From NCBI GenBank assembly GCA_963788935.1, contig CAWBIM010000006.1, positions 496,001-560,000 of the forward strand: 64,000 bases of DNA. Direction: 5' to 3'. Shown here in pieces: positions 58,070 through 64,000 of this stretch (its first letter is position 1; every line of letters begins with the position of its first letter). Under the pieces are notes generated by a model that was not told the DNA's origin, searched no databases, and was given only the letters and a program-made list of their open reading frames with translations. Both the position numbers and the translations under genes were made by a program. This DNA comes from JAOPZW01 sp963788935 (GTDB taxonomy: Bacteria; Actinomycetota; Thermoleophilia; Solirubrobacterales; Solirubrobacteraceae).

Positions 58070-59197
58070 GTGAAGCGCTCGACCGAGCACATCCTGACCA
58101 CGCACACCGGCAGCCTGCCGCGCCCGCCGGAGCTGACGGAGGCGCTCCGGCGCCGCGACCGCGGCCAGGCCGGCGAGAACGGCCTCGACGACCAGGTCCG
58201 CGACGCCGTCGCCGACGTCGTCCGGCGCCAGGCCGCGTCCCGCGTGTCCGTGGTCAACGACGGCGAGGCCGGGAAGATCGGCTACTCGACGTACGTCAAG
58301 GAGCGCCTCGACGGGTTCGGCGGCGAGGGCGGGCTCATCGGCTTGCCGGCCGACCTGACCGAGTTCCCGGAATACACGCAGCGGGTGATGGGCGGCATCG
58401 ACTTCGCGATGCCCGCGTGCGTCGGCCCGGTGGCCTACCGCGACCTCGACGCGGTGCGCGCCGACATCGCCAACCTCAAGGCCGCGCTCGACGGCGCCGA
58501 CGTGGAGGACGCGTTCCTCAGCGCCGCCTCGCCCGGGGTCATCGCGGTCTTCCTCCAGAACCAGCACTACGGCTCGCACGAGGAGTACGTCGCGGCGCTC
58601 GCCGACGAGATGAAGAAGGAGTACGACGAGATCCACCAGGCCGGGATCGTGCTCCAGATCGACTGTCCCGACCTGGCGATGACGCGCCAGATGGTCGACG
58701 AGAGCCTCGAGGACTTCCGCACCCGCGCGCGGACCAACGTCGAGGCGCTCAACCATGCCACGCGCGACATCCCGCCCGACGACATGCGGATGCACCTGTG
58801 CTGGGGCAACTACGAGGGCCCGCACCACCACGACGTCGCCCTGCGCGACATCATCGACATCGTCTTCGAGGCCCGCCCGGCGGCGATCTCCTTCGAGGCC
58901 GCCAACCCGCGCCACGAGCACGAGTGGACGGTCTTCGAGGACGTCAAGCTGCCCGAGGGCAAGGTCCTGATCCCGGGCGTCCTCGACTCGACGACGAACT
59001 ACATCGAGCACCCCGACCTCATCGCCCAGCGGCTCGTGCGCTACGGCAAGCTCGTCGGGCCGGAGAACGTGATGGCCGGCAGCGATTGCGGCTTCGCGAC
59101 GTTCGCGAACCTCCTCACCGTCGACCCGGGGATCACGTGGGCGAAGCTCGCGGCGATGGCCGACGGCGCCGAGCGGGCGTCGAAGGAGCTCTACTGA
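58070..59197 (+). CDS. Cobalamin-independent methionine synthase II-like protein
   Basis: This 375-residue protein corresponds only to the C-terminal catalytic barrel of MetE. It keeps a thiol-activating zinc pattern, with His and Cys in MHLCWGNYEGPHHHD and Cys in AGSDCGFATF. The same arrangement occurs in epoxyalkane:coenzyme M transferases. It starts with LTTHTGSLPRPPEL and lacks the folate-binding N-terminal half. The thiol acceptor and methyl or alkyl donor are unknown. It starts at GTG 58070 behind GAGGAGAG and is the intact twin of the preceding gene. Confidence 0.87.
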   Translation: MKRSTEHILTTHTGSLPRPPELTEALRRRDRGQAGENGLDDQVRDAVADVVRRQAASRVSVVNDGEAGKIGYSTYVKERLDGFGGEGGLIGLPADLTEFPEYTQRVMGGIDFAMPACVGPVAYRDLDAVRADIANLKAALDGADVEDAFLSAASPGVIAVFLQNQHYGSHEEYVAALADEMKKEYDEIHQAGIVLQIDCPDLAMTRQMVDESLEDFRTRARTNVEALNHATRDIPPDDMRMHLCWGNYEGPHHHDVALRDIIDIVFEARPAAISFEAANPRHEHEWTVFEDVKLPEGKVLIPGVLDSTTNYIEHPDLIAQRLVRYGKLVGPENVMAGSDCGFATFANLLTVDPGITWAKLAAMADGAERASKELY

Positions 59198-59218
59198 GGC
59201 CTCGCTACACTTTCTGAA

Positions 59219-59707
59219 GTGATCTTCGGGTTCCCGAACCCGGTCAACGAGAAGGCCGCGCGCGTCGTCGCCGCGGTGGTCGCGATCCTCGGGATCGTGA
59301 TCCTCGCGACCGGCGCGCGCTGGCTGCTCCTCGTCCTCGCCTACGGGTTCTGGGCCCGCGTCCTGACCGGCCCGACCCTCAGCCCGCTGGGGCGCGTCGC
59401 GATGCGCGTCGTCGCCCCGCGACTGGGGCCGCCGAAGTACGTCGCGGGGCCGCCGAAGCGCTTCGCCCAGGGGATGGGCGCGGCGTTCACGACGGCCGCC
59501 GCGCTCCTCTGGCTCGGCTTCGGCGCGGACACGGCGGCCGACGTGCTGACGGGCCTGCTCGTCGTCGCCGCGACGCTCGAGTCGGTGTTCGCGCTGTGCC
59601 TCGGCTGCCAGGTCTTCGGCCTGCTGATGCGGGCGGGGCTCGTGCCGCAGGAGACCTGCGAGCGCTGCGCGAACATCTGGGCCGCCCCGGCCGAGCGCGC
59701 CGCCTGA
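59219..59707 (+). CDS. DUF4395 membrane protein
   Basis: This 162-residue protein has about four membrane helices. FGFPNPVNEKAARVVAAVVAILGI at the start and VFALCLGCQVFGLLMRAGLVP followed by CERCANIW match DUF4395. Paired Cys (CLGC, CERC) suggest redox chemistry at the membrane, as in proteins found beside thioredoxin-like or rhodanese genes; none is adjacent here. TACACT at 59206-59211 is seven nt before GTG 59219. Confidence 0.85.
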   Translation: MIFGFPNPVNEKAARVVAAVVAILGIVILATGARWLLLVLAYGFWARVLTGPTLSPLGRVAMRVVAPRLGPPKYVAGPPKRFAQGMGAAFTTAAALLWLGFGADTAADVLTGLLVVAATLESVFALCLGCQVFGLLMRAGLVPQETCERCANIWAAPAERAA

Positions 59708-59736
59708 GCCCGTCGCCCGCTGTGTAGGGTCGGCCG

Positions 59737-60583
59737 GTGCGGCTCGTCTTCGGGACGCTCCACCTGCCCGACTCCGCGGCCGCGCCGAGGCTGCTCGATC
59801 GCTACGTGGACGCGGGCGGCGGTGCGCTCGACGTCGCGAACGTCTACCAGGACGGCGCGGCGGCGCGGACGGTCGGGCCGCTGGCTCGCGCACCGGTCCG
59901 CGCAGGCGCCGGTGCTCTACGCGAAGGGCTGCCACCCGCCGAACTGCCGGCCCGACCTCGTCGCGGCCGAGGTCGACGAGGCGTGCACGCTGCTCGGCGT
60001 CGACCGGATCGACGTCTTCATCCTGCATCGCGACGACCTGTCGTATCCGGTCGCGGCCTGGGCCGAGGCGCTGCTCGCCGAGGTCGACGCGGGCCGGATC
60101 GGCGACTTCGGCGTGTCGAACTGGACGATCGAGCGAGCGCGAGAGCTGCGCTCGCACCTCGACGCGATCGGCTCCGATCGCCTGAGCGCCTTCAGCAACC
60201 ACTTCTCGCTCGCGCGGATGATCTCGCCGCCGTGGCCGGGCTGCCTCGCCCTGTCGCCGGAGGACCTGCGCGTCCTCGGCGACCTCGACGTCTCGGTGCT
60301 CGCCTGGTCGAGCCTCGCGACCGGCTACTTCGCAGGCCACGACACGCCGCACTGGGACGATCGCGAGAACCGCGCGCGCCGCGAGCGCGCCGGCCAGGTC
60401 GCCGAGCGGCTCGGGACGACCGCGCCGGTCATCGCGCTCGCGTACGTGCTGCATCAGCCCGCGCACGTCCTGCCGGTGGTCGGCACGCGCTCGGAGGCGC
60501 ACCTGGACGAGGCGCTCGGCGCCGAGGCCGTTCGCCTCGCCCCGGACGAGCTCGCCTGGCTCGAGCACGGCGACGACGCCTGA
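59737..60583 (+). CDS. Aldo/keto reductase family protein, frameshifted
   Basis: NADPH-dependent reductase barrel. Segments in order are VFGTLHLPDSAAAPRLLDRYVDAGGGALDVANVY, then in the next frame WLAHRSAQAPVLYAKGCHPP, IDVFILHRDDLSYP, IGDFGVSNWTIERARELR and LPVVGTRSEAHLDEALGA. An extra C at about 59879 (GGTCGGGCCGCTGG) explains the break, and correction gives about 281 residues. The usual catalytic Tyr is within DVANVYQDG. It begins at GTG 59737, six nt after TAGGGT. Confidence 0.82.
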
Positions 60584-60607
60584 ACCGGCGCTCGAGGTCG
60601 GTACACT
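60580..60607 (+). promoter_or_regulatory. Promoter of ssrA
   Basis: CTGAAC (60580-60585) and TACACT (60602-60607) with a 16-bp spacer overlap the stop of the reductase gene. Transcription would begin about 10 nt before the mature tmRNA 5' end. Confidence 0.45.
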
Positions 60608-60624
60608 GGAGGTGACACATCCCC

Positions 60625-60990
60625 GGGGACGACAGGCTTCGACGTGGTCGATTCGCAGGGATGGTCGCGAGCCGAGGTTCCGGGCGGCCTCGTAAAACAC
60701 CCGGAAAACCAATACGTGCGGACTCTCACGAGTACGCCCTCGCCGCTTAGTCAATAGCTAAGCCGTGAGGTTTCGGCCCCCGCCTGTCGGCCGCGGGGAT
60801 GTTCCGGAATCAGAATGCCGACTCACCCGGGGCGGCCCGCCTCCGCCAATCCGGGGACATCTTCAGGAGGCTGGCCTCGAGCAACCCCGCCGGCAAGGCG
60901 ACCTCGAGGCGAGATCAAGAGTGCCGGCTACGCTCGTAGACACCATCTTTGGCGCGATCGCGGACGCGGGTTCAATTCCCGCCGTCTCCA
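60625..60990 (+). ncRNA. ssrA: Transfer-messenger RNA
   Basis: The 366-nt RNA rescues ribosomes stalled on broken messages. The acceptor stem pairs GGGGACG (60625-60631) with CGTCTCC (60983-60989), followed by discriminator A. The T-arm GCGGG-TTCAATT-CCCGC is perfect, and CGACAGGCTTCGACG in the 5' domain is typical. The tag is encoded at 60718-60750. CCA is not encoded. It works with SmpB at 51240. Confidence 0.96.
60718..60750 (+). CDS. tmRNA proteolysis tag
   Basis: The resume codon is GCG after CCAATACGT, and the tag reads ADSHEYALAA then TAG. The ALAA end is the usual ClpXP degradation signal. The tag is 10 residues, like E. coli ANDENYALAA. Confidence 0.9.
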   Translation, partial: ADSHEYALAA

Positions 60991-60999
60991 CTGTGACCC

Positions 61000-61024
61000 G
61001 AACCCGGCCCCCGCGGCCGGGTTC
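61000..61024. terminator. Bidirectional hairpin between ssrA and the APH-like gene
   Basis: A perfect 10-bp stem GAACCCGGCC/GGCCGGGTTC with loop CCCGC lies ten nt after tmRNA and 14 nt beyond the stop of the convergent kinase-like gene. It can serve both transcripts. Confidence 0.65.
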
Positions 61025-61038
61025 GCGCGTTCCGGGCG

Positions 61039-61971
61039 TCAGCGCTCGTCGGCGAAGTCCGCCAGCACCCGCTCGATGTCCCGCCGCGGCCGCGTGCCGG
61101 GCGACCCGCGTTCCAGGGCGGGAACGAGCGTGATGAGCGCCTTCCACAGCGCCCAGCCGCGCCCGCGCGACCAGGTCCCGGCGTCGACGCCGCGGGCGGC
61201 GCGGAACCGGTCGCGGGCCGGGCCGGGGAGGAAGGTCCAGGCGATGACCATGTCGCACGCCGGGTCGCCGACCCCGGAGGACCCGAAGTCGAGGACGGCG
61301 GCGAGGCGGCCGTCGCGGACGAGCAGGTTGTTCTCCGCGACGTCGCCGTGGAACCAGACCGGCGGGCCGTCCCAGGTCGTGCGCATCGCATCGGCCCACA
61401 CGCGCCGCACCGCGTCCCGCGGGATCTCGGAACCGAGCGCGTCCATCGCCTCCACCGCCTCGGCCTCGTAGTGCGCGAGCGGGCCGCCGCGGTGGAAGTT
61501 GTGCTCGCCGGGCTCCGGCCCGCCGCGGGCGTCGGTGGCGGCGAGCGCGACGAGGAAGGCGGCGAGATCGCCGGCGAGCCGCGAGAGGTCGGCGATCGCC
61601 GCGTGTCCCGCGGGGTCGCCTTCGAGCCAGCGGTACACCGACCACGGGAAGGGGTAGCCGGCGCCGGGCGCGCCGCGGGCGACCGGCGTCGGGATCGGCA
61701 GGGGCAGGGCCGGCGCGAGCACCGGCAGCCAGCGCTGCTCCTTGGCCACCTGGCGGGCGTACCAGTCGCCGGTCGGCAGCCGGAGCGAGAGGTCGTCGCC
61801 GAGGCGGAACGTGCGGTTGTCCCAGCCGTCGACCGCGACCGCGCGGACCGGGAGGTCCGCCCACCGCGGGAACTGCGCGGCGACCAGGCGCCGCGCCAGC
61901 GCGCTGTCGATCGTCTCTCGGTCGAACGGAACGGGCGCGATGGGCCTGCGGATACCCCTGTGGCGGCGCAT
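61039..61971 (-). CDS. Aminoglycoside phosphotransferase (APH) family protein
   Basis: This protein has about 310 residues from ATG 61971. Kinase-like elements are VDGWDNRTFRLGDDLSLRLP, the catalytic loop VWFHGDVAENNLLV and the metal motif VLDFGSSGVGDPACDMVIAW. The family phosphorylates antibiotics, sugars or choline-like compounds; the real substrate is unknown and resistance should not be assumed. Its start codon overlaps the start codon of the divergent diguanylate cyclase within CATG. Confidence 0.87.
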   Translation of the reverse strand: MRRHRGIRRPIAPVPFDRETIDSALARRLVAAQFPRWADLPVRAVAVDGWDNRTFRLGDDLSLRLPTGDWYARQVAKEQRWLPVLAPALPLPIPTPVARGAPGAGYPFPWSVYRWLEGDPAGHAAIADLSRLAGDLAAFLVALAATDARGGPEPGEHNFHRGGPLAHYEAEAVEAMDALGSEIPRDAVRRVWADAMRTTWDGPPVWFHGDVAENNLLVRDGRLAAVLDFGSSGVGDPACDMVIAWTFLPGPARDRFRAARGVDAGTWSRGRGWALWKALITLVPALERGSPGTRPRRDIERVLADFADER

Positions 61972-63682
61972 GGAACGTCCGGGCGCGCGCCGCCGGCGGA
62001 CAACCCGCCTCAAGCGGTCGGGGGCCCCGGCCGACAACCAGACCGTGCGCGTCATCCTGTCCATCGTCCTGTCTGTGCTCGCGATCGCCGGCGCGGTCCT
62101 CTACGCCTCCGAGCTGCAGCGCCAGGTCGCCGACGAGAACTACGCCGAGGCGATCGTCGCGCGCCAGCTCGCCAGCGACATGCTCACGCGCGAGAACGCG
62201 CTGCACGACTTCCTCGACCAGGCCCGCCCGCAGACGCTCGTCTCCATCTACACGCTCGATCGCCGCCAGGACAGCGCCCTCGATCGCGCCGCCCGGCTCT
62301 CCTCCGACAGCCCCGAGGAACTCGCCACGATCAAGCGCCAGAGCGACGCCGAGGACCGCTGGGACGCCATCGCCCAGCGCGAGATCGACGCCCGCAGCGC
62401 CGGCCGCGCGATCCCGCGGGGCGCCAGTCTCGCCGCTCGCGAGGGCACGCTCAACGACTTCGTCGCCGCCAACGGCGACTACCAGCGCGCCCTCGACGTA
62501 CGCCGCGTCGAGGAGCTCAAGGCCGCCGCGATCGTGCCCGTCAAGCTGATCTTCCTGCTCAGCGTCGCCTTCGGCGCGATCGCCCTCGGTCTCGTGGTCC
62601 GCCGCCGCCGGGCCCTCGGCGCGACGGAGGCCGTCGAGGCCGCGCGCGAGGACGCCGAACACCGCTACGCCGACGCCCAGGCGCGCTTCGGCGAGGCGAT
62701 GCAGGTCGCCGAGGACCAGGCCGAAGGCCACGGGCTCCTCATCCGCCACCTCGAGGCCGGCGCGCCGGACGCGTCGATCACCGTCCTCATCCGCAACAAC
62801 AGCGGCGACCGGCTCGAGCCCGCCGTGCCGCTCACCGACGACTCGCCGCTGGCCGACCCGCTCGAGCACGCCAAGCCGCGCGGGTGCCTCGCGATCCGCC
62901 TCAGCCGCCCGGTCGACCAGGGCGCGAGCAGCGACGAGATCATCGCCTGCGAGGTCTGCGGCGCCCAGGAAGCCGAGTCGACGTGCCAGCCGCTGCTCGT
63001 CGGCGGCGAGGTCATCGGCTCGGTCCTCGCGACCAGCCAGGACCGCGCGACCGACGACGAGCGCCGCCGCATCCAGGACTCCGTCACGCAGGCCGCGCCG
63101 GTCCTCGCGAACCTGCGCAACCTCGCGCTCGCCGAGCTGCGCGCCGCGACGGACGCGCTCACGGGCCTGCCGAACCGCCGCGCGATCGACGACCACCTCA
63201 AGCGCCTGCTCGCGCAGGCCGGCCGGTCCCTCACCCCGATGTCGGCCATCCTGCTCGACCTCGACAACTTCAAGCAGATCAACGACACGTTCGGCCACGA
63301 GCGCGGCGACGAGGTCCTCGCCGCGGTCGGCGCGGTCATGCGCACCGAGCTGCGCGGCGGCGACTTCGCCGGGCGCAACGGCGGCGAGGAGTTCATCGTG
63401 ATGCTCCCCGACACCGACCGCGCGGGGGCGATGCGCGTCGCCGAGCACCTGCGCGCGGCGATGCACACGGTCAAGCCGCCGGGCGTCACGCGCGAGATCA
63501 CGGCGAGCTTCGGCGTCGCGACGTTCCCCGACGACGCCCTCGACGGCGAGACCCTGATGCGCCTCGCCGACCGCGCGCTCTACGCCGCCAAGCAGAACGG
63601 CCGCGATCGCGTCGAGGCCACCTCGTCGGCCGGCCTCGGCCTGCGCCGCGAGCGCCCCGCGCCCGTCGCCGACCTGGCCTGA
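61970..63682 (+). CDS. Membrane diguanylate cyclase (GGDEF)
   Basis: The protein has about 570 residues from ATG 61970; GTG 62045 just before the first helix is an alternative start. Two membrane helices (VRVILSIVLSVLAIAGAVLY and IFLLSVAFGAIALGLVV) flank a helical extracytoplasmic sensor of about 145 residues. A coiled coil and a GAF-like module with three Cys follow, then the GGDEF domain: TDALTGLPNRRAIDDHL, LDLDNFKQINDTFGHERGDEVL and active-site GGEEF. An RGGD inhibitory site lies exactly five residues before GGEEF, so c-di-GMP feedback is expected. It makes c-di-GMP. Confidence 0.92.
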   Translation: MERPGARRRRTTRLKRSGAPADNQTVRVILSIVLSVLAIAGAVLYASELQRQVADENYAEAIVARQLASDMLTRENALHDFLDQARPQTLVSIYTLDRRQDSALDRAARLSSDSPEELATIKRQSDAEDRWDAIAQREIDARSAGRAIPRGASLAAREGTLNDFVAANGDYQRALDVRRVEELKAAAIVPVKLIFLLSVAFGAIALGLVVRRRRALGATEAVEAAREDAEHRYADAQARFGEAMQVAEDQAEGHGLLIRHLEAGAPDASITVLIRNNSGDRLEPAVPLTDDSPLADPLEHAKPRGCLAIRLSRPVDQGASSDEIIACEVCGAQEAESTCQPLLVGGEVIGSVLATSQDRATDDERRRIQDSVTQAAPVLANLRNLALAELRAATDALTGLPNRRAIDDHLKRLLAQAGRSLTPMSAILLDLDNFKQINDTFGHERGDEVLAAVGAVMRTELRGGDFAGRNGGEEFIVMLPDTDRAGAMRVAEHLRAAMHTVKPPGVTREITASFGVATFPDDALDGETLMRLADRALYAAKQNGRDRVEATSSAGLGLRRERPAPVADLA

Positions 63683-63685
63683 GGC

Positions 63686-64000
63686 CTAGCTCCCGGCGGC
63701 CGGCGCCGGCTGCGCCCGCTCCTCCGGGGGCTGCCAGCCGATCGCCGGGGCGATGTGCTCGGCGATGGTCTGCAGCAGGCGCGCGTTGTACTCGACCCCG
63801 AGCTGGTTCGGCACGGTGCACAGCAGCGTGTCCGCCTCGCGGACGGCGACGTCGCGGGCGAGCTCCTCGGCGATGACGTCCGGCTCGCCGACGTAGCTGC
63901 GCCCGAACCGCGCGATGCCGCCGTCGAGGTAGCCGAGCTGGTCGCTCTGGTTGCGCGCCCCGTTGCCGAAGTACGCGCGGTCGAGGTCGGAGACGATCGG
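63686..64000 (-). CDS. LLM-class flavin-dependent oxidoreductase, C-terminal part
   Basis: This minus-strand gene enters from beyond the window; only its last 104 residues are visible. RFGRSYVGEPDVIAEELARDVAVREADTLL and TVPNQLGVEYNARLLQTIAEHIAPAIGW match the end of luciferase-like flavin monooxygenases. In those the GxPxxIAEEL helix closes the barrel. The stop lies 3 nt past the GGDEF gene stop, so the genes converge without room for a separate terminator. Confidence 0.75.
   Translation of the reverse strand, partial: PIVSDLDRAYFGNGARNQSDQLGYLDGGIARFGRSYVGEPDVIAEELARDVAVREADTLLCTVPNQLGVEYNARLLQTIAEHIAPAIGWQPPEERAQPAPAAGS

Noticed and set aside
61039..61971. Antibiotic resistance gene
   Set aside because: The APH fold is shared by many small-molecule kinases, and there is no resistance context or close match to a known aminoglycoside kinase that I can recall.

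Overview
The window is very GC-rich chromosomal DNA that reads as an actinomycete. Typical actinobacterial features are SecA, FtsEX and SmpB/tmRNA, a long RF2, tandem LytR-CpsA-Psr proteins, an AhcY plus MerR pair, the HicB-like/DUF4097 pair and many TAnnnT promoters set close to start codons. The gene content suggests Thermoleophilia/Solirubrobacterales; that is inference from remembered gene content and not a search result. I saw no rRNA, tRNA, CRISPR array, prophage or insertion sequence.

Layout. 1-6517: the ATP synthase operon (atpB partial, E, F, H, A, G, D, C), closed by two strong hairpins. 6518-9932: a poorly coding stretch, a saccharopine-dehydrogenase-like reductase and a divergent M20 peptidase. 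9933-16633: a cell-envelope sugar block with two LCP glycan ligases, UDP-sugar dehydrogenase, a sugar nucleotidyltransferase and phosphoglucose/phosphomannose isomerase. 16669-18910: a frameshifted helical/basic protein, a DUF4097 protein and its HicB-like regulator. 18924-24170: MerR, two unlike S-adenosylhomocysteine hydrolase family proteins, DUF72 and a UGP2-type UDP-glucose pyrophosphorylase. 24167-31589: SRPBCC protein, CtaG, ComF, short HPF, SecA, glyoxalase, a small isomerase-like protein and RF2.

31675-45292 looks like an accessory block between prfB and ftsE. It holds the most striking content: a homogentisate phytyltransferase, a plant-type MPBQ/MSBQ methyltransferase and a divergent tocopherol-cyclase protein, which together look like a vitamin E type pathway. 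The block continues with two more methyltransferases, an RTX-repeat exoprotein, nadC-nadA-nudC, an ECF sigma factor with a membrane segment and a Ser/Gly-rich tail, and an M16 protease. 45382-51722: ftsE, ftsX, ctpA, rnr, a hydroxyacyl-CoA dehydrogenase and smpB. 51741-64000: M50 protease, hydrolases, PepF, a probable structured RNA ahead of a GNAT and two methionine-synthase-like genes, DUF4395, an aldo/keto reductase, tmRNA, an APH-like kinase, a diguanylate cyclase and the end of an LLM oxidoreductase.

Two properties affect reading of the whole window. Many genes start 6-8 nt after a TAnnnT box, so leaderless transcription is probably common. Ten or more conserved genes are broken by single-base indels, mostly one extra C or G, while their coding signal continues in the next frame. 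Most of these look like sequence errors, except perhaps the first methionine-synthase-like gene, which has about seven.
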